The notes: generated by a model not told the origin, from the letters alone. A stretch of DNA of 64,000 nt from Cordilura impudica (GCA_963682025.1 OY821518.1:235516152-235580151); one strand, 5' to 3'; positions 1 to 11,868 are shown, numbered from the stretch's first letter. Made by a program: numbers and translations.

Positions 1-83
1 AATTGATTATGAAGTTTTACCACATCAAAAATCACCATCAGAATATGAGCCTTACTATAAATGAATTACGGTAGAAATATTGG

Positions 84-1070
84 TTGCCACATGCTAAATC
101 CGTATTCAAGAAAATTAAACGTAATTGCCATATTTGCAGGTTTGATTCAATTCAACCAAAACCACCTTTAATGGGACAATTACCTCCTGATCGCGTTACT
201 CCATATGTACGTCCATTTACATACACAGGCGTAGATCTTTTAGGGCCCTTAAATGTGTCAATTGGCCGCAGAAGAGAAAAGAGATGGGTTGTTATTTTCA
301 CTTGTCTCACTATACGTGCAGCACACCTTGAACTTACAGATGATTTATCAACAGATGCCTTCATTCTTTGTTTTAAAAATTTTATTAATCGTCGAGGTAC
401 TCCAAAAAGAATTAGAAGTGACAATGGTACTAATTTTATTGGAGCCCAAACTCCTTAAGAAAATCTTAATATAGAATGTTTATTTAACTGTCCTGCTAAT
501 CCTAGCTCTGGTGGAGTCTGGGAGCGTTTGATTCAAATAATAAAAAGAATTCTGCGTAAGACACTAAAAGATTCATCTCCGAAAGTGCAAACCCTCCGAA
601 GTTTGCTGATTGAGGCTGAAAACATATTAAACTCAAGACCCCTAACAGAAATACCAATAAAATCAAACGATGATGAACCTCTTACACCAAACCACTTCCT
701 GCTAGGTTGCTTAAATTCAACACAGACTTCAGGTAACGCTGATGAAAATATGTGCCTCCGTAAACAGTGGAAAACTTTGCAAAATTTGAAGAATCGCTTA
801 TGGAAAAGATGGGTGACAGAATATCTTTCGCAACTCCTTCAAATGACTAAATGGAAAGATAAATCAAATCCAATTAAAGTAGATGATATTGTTATGATTT
901 TAGATTCAACCCTCCCAAGAGGTCAATGGTTAAAAGGTCCAATTGTGAAAGTTTTTCCGGCCAAAGATGGACAAATTCGTTTCGCTGAAATCAAGACTAT
1001 CAATGGTTCAACACGCAGACCTGTTTCAAAATTAGCTATTATTGCTGTTGATGATGGTGAATCTGGATGA
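84..1070 (+). pseudogene. BEL/Pao LTR retrotransposon integrase and C-terminal pol remnant
   Basis: The 3' part of a BEL/Pao pol polyprotein, which inserts reverse-transcribed element DNA into the host chromosome. The first open segment (84-458) has an HHCC-like zinc region (HICRF), an integrase core with TGVDLLGP (first Asp) and RSDNGTNF (second Asp), and the typical RAAHLEL stretch. The reading then breaks at 458. It resumes about 25 bases on with NCPANPSSGGVWERL, which carries the catalytic Glu, followed by the BEL-type C-terminal domain (ENILNSRPLTEIP, LTPNHFLLG, VKVFPAKDGQIR) to a stop at 1070. A few tens of residues between the second Asp and the Glu are missing, so this is an internally deleted, dead copy that runs off the left window edge. 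It probably lies in an upstream intron or flank of bwa. Confidence 0.9.
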
Positions 1071-1086
1071 TTCACAGGGGGGAGAA

Positions 1087-1340
1087 TGTTCTGGTTTCAG
1101 CAGTATGATTTATATACTTTACCAAAAACACTGTAGAATTTAAACTAAATTGAAACAATAGTTTTCATAGATATATTAATATTTGTCATATAATTTTCTG
1201 TATAACTTTTTCATTATTCTTTTAAAATAAACGATGAAAGCAACAACACTCTCCACAGATTATTTTAGTTTTTTGATTTTTCTCATCTATGAACATTGTA
1301 AATTCAGAATCTCTACTAATTTTCTAGGTCCAAGACCTTT
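1087..1340 (+). mobile_element. Probable 3' LTR of the BEL/Pao remnant
   Basis: Directly after the pol stop comes a G-rich polypurine tract (ggggggagaa, about 1077-1086) and then TGTTCTGG, the usual start of an LTR. A polyadenylation-like AATAAA lies about 140 bp in. The 5' boundary is well supported by its position after the pol frame and purine tract. The 3' boundary is a guess, because no second LTR or target duplication is visible. Confidence 0.55.
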
Positions 1341-2004
1341 TTATTTAATTTTAGTTAAGGCGCACCGTGTTACGTGATAATTTGTAACAATTTGTACAAA
1401 TTAGCACAAAATTTACTGGATCCTGTTCGTTTACTTCAAAAACCCAGTAAAAGAGAACAAATGAGAGCGTAAAGTGATAATTCATTTTTTAAAACTTGCT
1501 AGTTTTTACTGGATATATTTTTGCCAGTAAAAATTAGCAAGCAAGAAAAAACATGTTTGAAATACATATGATTGAGTTTTGTGGTAAATAAAGCAAAAAT
1601 ACTACAATTCTATTTTTGTGCAAAAATTTTAAATATTAATTCTGAGGAAATTAACGATGGAAGAAGTACATAAGTAAATATTTACATAACCAGGTTTCAT
1701 TAATTTTATTTTTTTAACCTATTTTTTACCAGACTATATAAATGTTCTAATATCTTAACGAAATTTTCATGGGCCAAAAATAATTTTAGAATTTTATTTT
1801 TTTTTTCACCTGTGAAAACTGATGGTTGAGATCTCGATCGCTGGGATAATTAAACCAAAAAATTATCTGTGTGATATGTTATGATATGAAATATAAGCTT
1901 AGTACATATGACACCTAAAGCTACAGATAAATTAAAAGATTGAGGAGTTTAGTCATTATTTTTATTTATGTTCATTGAATATTTAAAAAGGGTAGGTCAA
2001 AGAA

Positions 2005-3240
2005 TTTATTTTAAATTATTGTGGTGGTAGGCCTTGAAGCAGTTATCCACATGTAAATTTACATTACAGTTAGAACAAGTATAGGCAGTCTGTATCTTGC
2101 ATCAGATGAAGTTATCTCGGTGTTTGTTACAACAATAGAGTTTTTGTTATGGAGTTCTTAAAATCAATATGACTCATGGGCTTCTCTTTGGTTTTTTCAG
2201 CAATCATGCAATGCAATTTCCATGAATTGGCACTGGCGCTGTTAACCCAAACTGGTCATCCCCATTTTTTTTCTCTGATTCCAATCCAATCATGCAAACC
2301 ATCTCCGCCGACATACTTTTTGTAATTAGCAATAAGTTTAGCTTGGTGTACGGCGATCCTTTCTTTTTTATTTTCGATTGTATCTTTTCGTATCATTTCT
2401 TATCGGATCCATCTGATCATAGTTCGTGGACAAAGTGACCGCTACGTTATCTCTCTATCGAACCAATGCAATCTTATGTCGACATGTCATGTCGAGATAA
2501 TTTTGTTTAAGGCCTGCATTGTTTGCACGGCTTGTTCCAGTTGTACAAAAACCTTTTCATTTAGAAGCTAAGTGGTATCCGGTGAAAAAGTTATCGAAAT
2601 GAACAGTATGTTATGTAGGATACTCACAAACCCGCATTAGATTCATAACCACACTTGCAAGTTGTTTACCATATGTATCCGATGCTCCAGAATACGGTAG
2701 AACAGATACCTTTTCGATGAAACAAACACCAATATTTGTATCCGAAGCGAATTAATTTCCCCTTTATAAACTTCATGCAACTATGAAAACCAAAGTATTA
2801 CAGCATTTGCTCATCAATCAAAAGATTTGGTTCAAAAACACCAAAAAGCATAAATCGAGTATTCTGAAGAGCAAACAATGGTCTTTCATTAGCGAATTTG
2901 AAATTTTTTTTTATCGATTTCGTCGTTATTTTCAGTGTGCAAGTTTGGTTCAAATTTTTGGAAAATATTGCGTGCCACTGCTTGGTTTATGATAGCAATT
3001 CCCTAGGTCGGTTCATTGTTCCAATAATTTTGCACTTTAGGAACAGAATGATAACCGGAAAATAGCAATATCCCAAAGAATAGACGCATTGTGCCCATTT
3101 TGGTCAGTTGTCAAATTGAATGTAATTCTTCATCATCAAAAGTCCCTTCATCTGTAACTTCGTCAACGTTAGGCGGATGTTAAATTATTATTGCATTTCA
3201 CTATCGTCATCATCAGTGTATTTCCAAAAATTCACTTGTA
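2005..3240 (-). pseudogene. piggyBac transposase, degenerate
   Basis: Reading the minus strand gives recognisable pieces of a piggyBac DDD transposase in the expected order. They are an acidic N-terminal region with PPNVDEVTDEG (about 3170-3120), the hallmark HFDNFFTGYHL with an FCTTGTSRANNAG-like block (about 2640-2510), and a cysteine/histidine-rich C-terminal finger (CSNCNVNLHVDNCFKAYHH, about 2090-2030). Many stops and frame changes separate these, so no functional protein is possible. The assignment rests on the FDNFFT motif and on the TTAA-flanked ends of the host element. Confidence 0.8.
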
Positions 3241-3424
3241 CTCATATATATAACTCGCTATATTTTTTTAGAATAAGGAATAAAAGTAGAATAAGAATAC
3301 AACTATCCAATATGAATCGTGCAACAAGAATGCTGCAAAAATAGTGCGAATGTAAAGAAATGTATTAAAACTATAGAAATATACACATTTTTTTCAATTA
3401 ATAGTCAAAAAATGAAAATAAACA

Positions 3425-4233
3425 AGTAAGAAAATTATAGTCGGTCTTGACCGACTATACGATACCCTATACCATCCGTTTAGAGACCCTATCTCTCAGG
3501 CCCAACTAACTGGATATAGAAAATAAGCATAAACCAAATTTGAGTGGGATTTTTATTAATTTTTTCGGCTGCAGATATGAAAAAGTTCATATCGGATGCT
3601 ATATCTATATGGGAACTAGGCCCAAAAATGGACCGATCCTGACCATGTTTGGTAGAGTCTCTTGTATTTTGCAAAAATATATACAAACAAAATTTGAGAA
3701 GAATCAGTGCAATATTTTTGTTTTTTGATAGATTTAAGTGAAGATCGGGAAGCAGCTCTATATGGGGCCTATTATGACTAAGAGTTGTCCAATAGGGATC
3801 ATTTTTGGACTACTGATTAATTGATGTAATATATACATATGAACCCAATTTGACTAAGATTTGTATGATAATTTGGATCTTATGGCAATATATGTTTATT
3901 TCATAGGGGTCATTTGTATGGGAGCTAGGTCTGAACATGGACCGATTCTCACCATAGCGTTCATCCCATAGCCGATTAAAGATTAAATACCAAATTTCAT
4001 CAAAATATATTCATATTTGCGACCTGCAGTTTGATTACAAGCTTTACATGGACACACAGACGGACGGACGGACGGACGGACTGACGGACGGACATCGTTA
4101 ACTCGAATCAGATAGTGGTTCTGATTCGATCGGTATAATTAAAGATGGGTGTAGGTCAAATAATTTTGGTTTTTACAAACAGAAGCACAAAGTCATTATA
4201 CCCAAACCACATAGTGGTATAGGGTATAAAAAT
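3425..4233 (+). repeat. Dispersed ~0.8 kb repeat, copy 1
   Basis: Nearly the same sequence recurs at 34763-35571. It opens with a palindrome (tatagtcgg...ccgactata) and ATACCCTATACCA. It has a GGAC microsatellite near the right end and closes with CACATAGTGGTATAGGGTAT, which is the inverse of the opening motif. No coding capacity was found. Fragments occur at 35945-36455, 47251-47470, 48718-48768 and the last 25 bases of the window. Confidence 0.8.
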
Positions 4234-4904
4234 GGTGCTAATAGATATGCATTAAAAATAAATTTAGTGCTCTAATTATACCAGTGGTCGAGATCTCGAC
4301 TAGCCACGTTCAAGGCTGTGTGGCAAGAGTAGTTCTAATAACTAGTTTTTGTACATTAACATTTATTTGAACTCTTGGCTATTTAAATCAATTACTCTTT
4401 TTTATTTTTTGTTTTTGTGGAAGTAGTTACAATTAGTTTAACAATAGGCTATTTTTAGTCTATTCTTGTGTCCTCCCAAGGGAAACCTTAAAAAGGGGGG
4501 AGGGGGTAAAAAAGTTCATGTCGGAAAGCCATACGCCATACTTAATTATAAATTTAAAAATATAATTTAATTCCATTAACTAACATTTCTAAATATATAA
4601 TGGAAAACAGCAAAAATTTGTGGTCGAGATTTCGACCGCTGATACAAAATGGGTTAAAACCAGTTCCTGCCAGAAAAAATATGTGTATCTGCCAATTTCT
4701 TTCATAATATTTATTTTCAAAAGCAATAGGTAATGAAATTAGTTTCAATGAATGTTTTTACATTTTAAATAAAATAAATTGTTCTAATTAAGGTATAATT
4801 TTTTTTTTTTTAATTTAGAGTTTCACTTCTTCTTCACTTTCAAATGTCTTTAAAATCAGCTGTTTATATGAACTAGCAAATTCTTACAAATTGCTGTTCG
4901 TTTA

Positions 4905-5478
4905 CCCCCCAATCTCACATCACACTGAAATTGTAAAATCGTTGTGTACGTATTATCAACGAAAAATTTTTCGAATTAGTCGAATCCATCGCCATTAAAT
5001 TTTATGCTCACACATCTGACTGCAATCTCATTTTTAAAATGTTGTCGAAGCGTAAACTTGAAAAAATTTGTATACTTCTCTCTCTTATTTTATTTTAAGT
5101 AGAGTAACCGAGTTTATTATACAGGCACATGTTTGAGGGAAAATGTTTACATTTATTATTATTAGTATTATTTTAATAATAATTAATAATATTTATGCTC
5201 TATAATTAACAAACTTGCGTTTTTGTATGCGCATTTCAAAAAATAAATCATTATAATAGATTTAACAAGTTAAAACTTTAATTACAATTTTACAGAATCC
5301 AGTAAATTTGCATTAAATTTATAACAGGGTAACATTAATCATCGTTAGTGTCTGCCACTACTCGCACGAAAAATTTGGTGCCATTAGTGTGACCACTGCG
5401 GAAAATGTGTGTGTATTAGTAAAAAAATGTGAGTGTATTGAGTTTTTCGAACTTGCAGTGTGATGTGAGATTGCTGGG
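4905..5478. mobile_element. MITE with TTA target duplication (PIF/Harbinger-like)
   Basis: Ends are CCCCCCAATCTCACATCACA and, read inward from the right, CCCAGCAATCTCACATCACA. Each is flanked by TTA (4902-4904 and 5479-5481). The uninterrupted paralogue near 52885 lacks this block. A 3-bp TTA duplication suggests PIF/Harbinger. No coding capacity. Confidence 0.7.
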
Positions 5479-5722
5479 TTACTATTTTGGATATTTATGT
5501 TTTTGAGAACTAATTTTTCGTACTCTCTTAAATTTCGGTTTTTACTGGTTTTTACTGGGAAAGTAAACGAATAGAGCTAATGTGTTAAATAAGTTTCTCT
5601 AGACTTAAGTTAAAGGACTCGAAAAGAGACGTATCTAATTTATTTTAAAATATTTAACTAAGGATATTTACATACAACCAAATATATTATTAATGCATGC
5701 ATTTTTTCTCTATTTTTTACAG

Positions 5723-6041
5723 GGTGCAGGATCAACGTGTTTATCGTTTAGGTTTACGTACAACGGCAGTTTGGTTAATAGCAGTATTCTGTTGGGTTAA
5801 TGATCGCATGTTTTGTGAAGCTTGGTCATCTATAAGTTTTCCATATTTACATGGTCTCTGGCATGTATTCATCTTTATAGCGGCCTACACAGTACTCGTA
5901 GTCTACGCGTATTTCTATGTCGAAAATGAGCTGCCACAAAGAAAACCAATTTTAAAATATTGGCCAGTGAATGAATTTGAATTAGGTATACCATTTGTAA
6001 CCATACGTAATCCGGGTAAAGAATTAAGAAATACCATTTAA
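5723..6041 (+). CDS. bwa: Alkaline ceramidase (brain washing), last coding exon
   Basis: Final exon of an insect alkaline ceramidase, a multipass ER/Golgi enzyme that hydrolyses ceramide to sphingosine and fatty acid. It follows a good acceptor (ctattttttacag) and ends in TAA. About 105 residues are encoded. One hydrophobic segment (TTAVWLIAVFCWVND) is followed by another that holds the HGLWH motif. Those two histidines, four residues apart, match the C-terminal zinc ligands of the ACER family, and the FCEAWSS region precedes them. The tail LPQRKPILKYWP...IRNPGKELRNTI is strongly insect-like. Earlier exons lie left of the window, or more than 5.7 kb upstream across the transposon-filled intron. 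Unusually compact spacing or damage is not seen. The nearest ATTAAA (6159) is a possible poly(A) signal. Confidence 0.92.
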
Positions 6042-6231
6042 AAATTTAATTATATTTTGTATTAACGACCAACAAATAGTGATAAATTCAGGAAATTTAA
6101 TGCTTCGACAAAAGTGTTAAGACCGACTGGAAACGTGAATTGTTAAAAAAAACTTCCAATTAAAGGGGGTTTTCCATTATTAGATGTTGTCTTAAAATCA
6201 GATAGGCTTCAATGTTATTCAAAATATTTAA

Positions 6232-8119
6232 CACTAGATGTAACCCGGTGTGCTTCGCTACACCCTCCCCCTCCCCCGCCCTTCCGAATTGTTGTGAAAA
6301 GGTTCACGCAAAGTCCAAAGGCTCTGACTAACACAGTTATTCAGATATATCACATTTAATATTAAGTTTGTAAAGGGTGCCATGCGCATTTGTCCAATCC
6401 CGCCCACTTTTTTGTCTGACTACTCACGTTAATAATAGATAACCTGAGATAAATTTTCAAAGCTCTCTCTATCATAGTACTTAATATATATGAGATTAAA
6501 AATTTACTTTGTATGGGAGGTGCCACGTCCACTAAAAATATTAAAAAAATACAGCCTGTAGCACTTCCGATATCCGCAGTAAGAATCAGTTAAAATTTCA
6601 GGAAGATCAGATAAGTCGTTACGGAGATTACCTCCTACAAAAAAACAAACACATTACCTCTTTATTATGCTAAGTATAGATCATTAATATAGATTCATTT
6701 ATCTTGATACTTGCTGATATAAAATGTTTTTTGTTTTTTTTAATTCGGTACAACAATTATCAGATTTTTCGGCGTTCCTGCCCTGGAGGTACATGTGGCT
6801 GCCCATGAGAAGAACATGGATTTTCCAAATTAGATCTGGCACCACTCAACTATTGGCTTTGAACTTAAAATATCACTTGGCAATTTTTTTTTTATAGCGA
6901 TTTTTGATTTTGCCCATTTTTGATTTTGAAGATTTTTGTTTTTGGGCAATTTTTATTTTTCGCGATTTTTGGGTTTGGCGATTTTTGATTTTGACGATAT
7001 ATTTTCCACGACAAATCACATTGATAACTAATGTACTTGTCAAAAGACTGTTGCTTTCGTAGTACATCATATTTTTGATATAGGAGGTGCCACGCCCACT
7101 TATCCCATCCCGTCCAATTTTTATTGGACTACTCACATTAATATCTGATGGACTCGTGCAAAATGTCGAGCCTTTCCCAATTATATGATATTAGATATCT
7201 ACTTTACATGGGCGGTGCTACGCCCACTGCTTCGATCACGCCCATTTTTTTGTTCGACTAATCACACAAAGAACCTATGGGCTCACGCAAAGCCACAAAG
7301 CTCTCTCTTTTACAGTACTCCAAATATATGAAATTAAATAGTTACTTTGCATGGGGAGTTCCACGCCCATTGTTGTGAACCCGCCAATTTTTTATCTGAC
7401 TACTCATATTAAGATCTAATGGTGTCTTGCAAAGTGCCAAAGCTTCCCTCTTTTAGTACACCAGTTATCTGATATCATATATTTACTTTGTACGGGCGGT
7501 GCCACGCCCACTGCTCCGATCACGCCCATTTGTTGTCTAACTAATCATATGAATAACTTATGGGTTTACACAAAGTCCCAAGACTCTCACTATAACAGTA
7601 CACCAGATATATGGCATTTTATATTTAATTTATATGGCAAGTGCCACGCCTATTGGTCCGATACCGCCCATTTTTTGCCCGACTACTCACATTAATAATA
7701 GGTGACACCAGAAAAATTTGAAAAGCTCTCTCTATCACAGTACTCGAGATATATAATATTGAATAATTACTTGTATGGGAGGTACCACGCCCACTTGTCC
7801 GATCCCGCCCATTTCCGGCGTAGCTACTAATATTAACAATAGGTGACCTCACACAAATTTTCAAAGCTCTCCCTATTATAATACTCAATATATGTAGATT
7901 ATATTAAAAATTTACTTTGTGTGGGAGGTGCCACGCCCACTAAAAATATTTAAAAAATTATAGCCTATAGCACTTCCCATATCTGCAGTAAGACTCTGTG
8001 AAAATTTCAGGAATATCAGATGGGTAGTTACGGAGATTACCTCCTACAAACAAACAAACAAACAAACAAACAAACAAACAAACAAACACACATTACCTCT
8101 TTATAATATTAGTATAGAT
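6232..8119. repeat. Diverged ~141-bp tandem array rich in GCCACGCCCA
   Basis: A block beginning ACCCGGTGTGCTTCGCTACA contains repeats centred on ggaggtgccacgcccac, seen near 6374, 6515, 7081, 7210, 7353, 7494, 7636, 7779 and 7923. Spacing is about 141 bp in the right-hand group. Copies of the closing sequence (tagcacttccgatatc ... cattacctctttat) occur at both 6540-6680 and 7950-8119, the second with a (CAAA)n run. This looks like an internally amplified non-autonomous transposon; its class is unclear. 6690-7000 is AT-rich filler. Confidence 0.7.
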
Positions 8120-8876
8120 TGTCATATAGCGAACACGAGCCTAATCTGAATAGAAGTAAACATTTTTAAAAATTTTAAAAACAGAAGATTTTCAGAAAAG
8201 TCTTATAGGCTTGAAACTATATTGTGTATTATAAATGTTCACTTTACCATAGTTGAAAATTTGTTTTGTAATGTGTCACTACAAAATCTAATAGTGAAAT
8301 ACCTCTTTTAACAGTTTTTGTTATTGTTGAAAAATATTTTTAGTAAAAAAAAAAAATGGTGATAGCCTAGTGATATGAAATTGAAGCACATTGTTTTACA
8401 AGTCTTTGTTTAAATTTATTATAATATTTTAGAAGTAGCTTAGAAAATTATATTGACATTGCTTATCAAAATAAGTTTAAAGAATATATTATATTTACAT
8501 ATGTACATATGTATGTCTATGTACCTCTTACAAATACGATGTTGCAGAGGATTTTCTGAAAGGATTTATTAAATATACTTATAAAGAAATTAGAGGACGT
8601 GTAGTGGGGCTTAACCGGCTTTATTTATAGCCGTTAAGACCATTAAAACATGAAAATTTTAATACAAATTTTCTGGATCAGGGATGATAAAAAGAATTTT
8701 CAAAATAGTACTACCCAGTTGAAAAAATAGACTAAAATTTCTTTTTTTTCATATAGTTTTTGTTATAATATTGCAATATAACAAACATTTTAATTCAATT
8801 GTATGTATGTGTATAAAAACCAAAAATCACAGAAAAGTTCATAATTTTACATATAAAACGTTACATTTTTAAAGCT
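8120..8876. other. AT-rich intergenic DNA
   Basis: No coding signal, RNA gene or clear repeat was seen apart from short A/T runs. Confidence 0.5.
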
Positions 8877-9584
8877 ACGAGGGCGGTCCCAGAACAACAT
8901 GACCTGACAAAGAAAACACAACAAATTGGGGAAAATTTTTCTTTCTTCCTCAACATAGTCTCCTTTTAGCTCGATAAAATATTTCCGGCGATATTCAACA
9001 GCTTCGATACGCTGTTCTAAGAGCTGTCTAGCAGATTCCACCTCTTCATTGTTGGCAAATCCTTTACCACCGAACCATTTTTTTAATTTTTGGGAAATAG
9101 AAAATAATTCGATGGACCTAATTCAGGCAAATAAGGGGCCTGATGAAGCAATTCGAATATTAATTCATGTATTCTGGCCATTGCAGTAGTGCATGAGTAA
9201 ACTGGGACCTTGTCTTGATGAAATACAATTCTTTTTTGCCAAATGGGGCTTTTTTTCCTTAATTTCATCACTTAAACGCTCCCGGTTGTTTTTCCTCTTG
9301 GAATATAATCAACAAACATTAAACCACATTAATAAAAGGCGCCATAACGTTGCCTGCAGATGGTACTGTATTCGCCTTCTTTGAACACTAATGAAACATC
9401 TTCACTACGCTGTTTTTTTTTTCTATTGGGAGCAAACGCGGCACCCATATTGCGGACAGCTGTCTCATCTCCAAATTTTCGGACAATATGCAATGTATAG
9501 CACATTTTGATATGCCCAGCATTTCAGCTAAGTCAAGCACCTCCAGCCGACGATCGTCCAATACCAGGGCCCAAATCATTTTTT

Positions 9585-9757
9585 TATTTTCCGAAATAAA
9601 ATTCTTAACTTAATTTTACTTTGTCACAGTTAAAGAATTATGGCCTCTGGTTAAGAATAAAAGTAAAACGAGGTCTGAAGTTTGTCCTTCTTCTTTAAAT
9701 AATAAACCAAAGTATGGAATTTTGATTTATTTTACTCGATTTCGAATGCCGTGATTT
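9585..9757 (+). repeat. Partial copy of the 229-bp MITE at 35728-35956
   Basis: Shares cgaggtctga, ctttaaataataaaccaaa and tatggaattt in the same order with 35780-35950. Its left inverted terminus is missing. It lies at the left edge of the composite insertion in the mariner. Confidence 0.65.
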
Positions 9758-9866
9758 TTTTATTTTTTTATTTATTCTGTTCATAATAGATTACAAGCCC
9801 TTTGGGCCTAATTAATCCAGAAAATACATATGGCAGTAAAATAAAAAACAGAAAAAAAAACTTATA

Positions 9867-10069
9867 CCCAGTTTCTATAACACAATTCGTCACAGACGAA
9901 CGAAAATTTGTATGAAGAACAAAAACAAAATACACACAGACGAACGAAAATTTGGGTGTATTTTGTTTTTGTTCTTCATACAAATTTTCGTTCGTCTGTG
10001 TGTATTTTGTTTTTGTTCTTCATACAAATTTTCGTTCGTCTGTGACGAATTGTGTTATGGAAACGGGGT
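9867..10069. repeat. Near-perfect foldback made of 44-bp units
   Basis: The left arm (9867-9954) and right arm (9955-10069) are inverted copies of one sequence containing gacgaacgaaaatttg and gaagaacaaaaacaaaatac. The right arm holds two tandem 44-bp units and the left arm about one and a half. The outer ends, acccagtttc and gaaacggggt, are also inverted. The DNA could form a long hairpin. Confidence 0.85.
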
Positions 10070-10186
10070 ATTATTACTATTACAATTCAATTTTAATTAA
10101 TTATATTTTCCATTACTTAAAAATAAAGCTTCTGAATAAAATAATTAATACAAAAATATATATAGGTACATATATATACATATATA

Positions 10187-11835
10187 CTGTGAGCGTCAAA
10201 ATAAAGTAAACACCTTAGTTCCTCATATTAAAAGTTTTATTAAAATGAAGTAATTAACACAAAATCTAAAATAAATATAGGGAATTCAAGAATTATTTAA
10301 TTATAGCTGAACTCAATAAAAAAATTAAACAGGCGCCTTACAAAACAGAAATAAATGCACTTTATTTAGAAAATTACCAAATTTTACGCGTCAAAAAAAA
10401 AGTAAACAGCAAAGAAAAGGCAACAGAACTTCAATACAAAAAGTAAACTTTTAAAATTTTTAATATTTGGTTTATTTTCATTTGGCCTTAAGCCCCTTAT
10501 GTAGTCTTCTAGGCAGCGACTCGACAATTTTTTTTGTTATATCAGGGGAGATTATGCTCCATTCTTTCTTTTGAGGCATCTTTAAGTTTCCCTTGCTTGA
10601 AAAAGCCCTTCGACCTATTTTTCTGTCAAGATTTTCCCACAGGTGCTGGATTTGGTTAAGGTCCGGGGACTTCGACGGTTGATCAGGTGTCTTAGGAGTC
10701 CAGTACAGTAGTCACTCTTTCACAATTTTAGATGTAAGCTTTAGATCGTTGTCCTGTTGGGAGATCCTATTTCCAGCCATGCCTGGGCCAACATTGTCCT
10801 TCAAAATTGCTAAGTAATCTATTTGGGTCATAGTGGAGTAAATAACAACATAATTACCAACACCTGACCCGCCAAATAGCCCCAAAACATAACTGAACCC
10901 CACTGTATATAACAGTTTTGGTAACACACTTTTCTTTGCATGTTTCATTCTTAGCACGCCATATTTTTGGAGGCTTTTTCGCGCCGAAAATTTAGAATTT
11001 CCTCTTATCTGTATATAATATGCTTTCCCACAAAGATAGAACCTAATTTTTCTACTTTTTATCGAAGTTCATTAGCTTGCTCTGATTCGCCTTGGATATG
11101 TATGGTTTCTTGCATGGTATCATTCCATGTAGACCATTTTTGTGAAACGATCTTACTGTACTCGAACTTGTTTGCCTGATGTCTGCGTTATGTGTTCTGA
11201 TAATTTAACTGCATTTTAGGCTGAATATGTCTTCACTTCTCTTACTACAGCTCTAACTTCAGTACCACTAAGCTGCTTGGGGCGTCCAGATCTCGTTGAA
11301 TCTTCAACCTGATGGTGTTTGGGGCATTCATCAACTACTTTTTTTTATTGTGCAGTGGTTCCTACCCATAATTTCGCCAATTTCACGCAAAGATTTACAT
11401 TTTTCTTTTTAATCTAAAATATTTTCGGAGTATAAACCGATAGTTGCTTTCCCATAGTGAGAATATTTGCTTTTACATCTTTTTAGCTATTATTAATTAG
11501 TACAAATCAACTTCAAATGATTTTTAGTAAAGTAGAACACGTGATCAGTACACATTTGTCACAAAATGTTTAGGTTCTTCCCCAAAATATAAAAAAGCGT
11601 AAATAGTGTTACCACTGTTTACTTTTTTTTGACGCGTAAAATCTGATGCATTTTTACTTTCGAGAGATTTGTGCAATATTTCCAATTGATTTGATTTCAT
11701 TTTTTATGGAAGTCAGTCTCTAAATGGTATAGTACTAAACCCTGCAATATTACTTTTTATCGTAATCAATAATGATTTTGTTATAAGACAATTTAAAGAT
11801 TAAAAATTTCTGTTTACTTTATTTTGACGCTCACA

Positions 11836-11836
<1 letters not shown>
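10187..11836 (-). mobile_element. Tc1-like transposon with IR-DR ends
   Basis: TA-flanked, 1,650 bp. Both ends read CTGTGAGCGTCAAAATAAAG inward. A second inverted copy of the core (GCGTCAAAAAAAAAGTAAAC) lies about 200 bp inside each end (10388-10410 and 11615-11640). This gives the two-repeat-per-end layout known from Bari-, Minos- and Sleeping Beauty-type elements. Transposase is on the minus strand. Confidence 0.88.
10440..11465 (-). pseudogene. Tc1-like transposase, degenerate
   Basis: From the N terminus (right) the minus strand shows an HTH region starting near MGKQLSVYTPK, then a GRPKQLSGTEVRAVVREV block at the second DNA-binding domain. Next come fragments of the DDE domain, including NRISQQDNDLKLTSK with the second catalytic Asp, SPDLNQIQHLWENL and the C-terminal SLPRRLHKGL. 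The family normally has NPIEHLW, and the catalytic Glu is Gln here. Together with several stops and frame shifts this makes the copy inactive. Confidence 0.85.

Positions 11837-11868
<32 letters not shown>
11837..11868. repeat. (TA)n microsatellite at the Tc1 right target site
   Basis: A run of TA dinucleotides directly follows the right terminus. Tc1 elements target TA. Confidence 0.9.

Larger units (their letters stand above)
1718..4653 (-). mobile_element. piggyBac-family transposon inserted at TTAA
   Basis: Flanked by TTAA on both sides (1714-1717 and 4654-4657). The ends are inverted: CCTATTTTTTACCAG on the left, and CCCATTTTGTATCAG read inward from the right. Near each end lies a gagatctcgac-type palindrome (about 1826, 4288 and 4622), suggesting internal repeats like those of other piggyBacs. 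It holds a decayed transposase on the minus strand and a later dispersed-repeat insertion (3425-4233). The intact paralogue at 52804-53443 has a single TTTTAA at this point, which supports the boundaries. Confidence 0.85.
1365..5578 (-). mobile_element. 0.64 kb non-autonomous inverted-repeat element, copy 1, split by two later insertions
   Basis: The pieces 1365-1713, 4658-4904 and 5479-5578 align in order and in inverted orientation with the uninterrupted copy at 52804-53443. Both copies carry several TGTTCGTTTAC motifs at the ends and inside, and the blocks CCAGTAAAAA and TTTTGCCAGTAA. Removing a piggyBac (1718-4653) and a MITE (4905-5478), each with its target duplication, restores the arrangement seen in the other copy. 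No coding capacity was found. The superfamily is not known. Confidence 0.75.

Noticed and set aside
6374..7923. Regularly spaced repeats that could suggest a CRISPR array
   Set aside because: Units are about 141 bp and diverged along their whole length, with no short invariant repeat and unique spacers. The genome is eukaryotic.
9912..10209. Repetitive Phe/Cys/Ser-rich frames near 10 kb
   Set aside because: Produced by the 44-bp tandem units of the hairpin; no evidence for coding.
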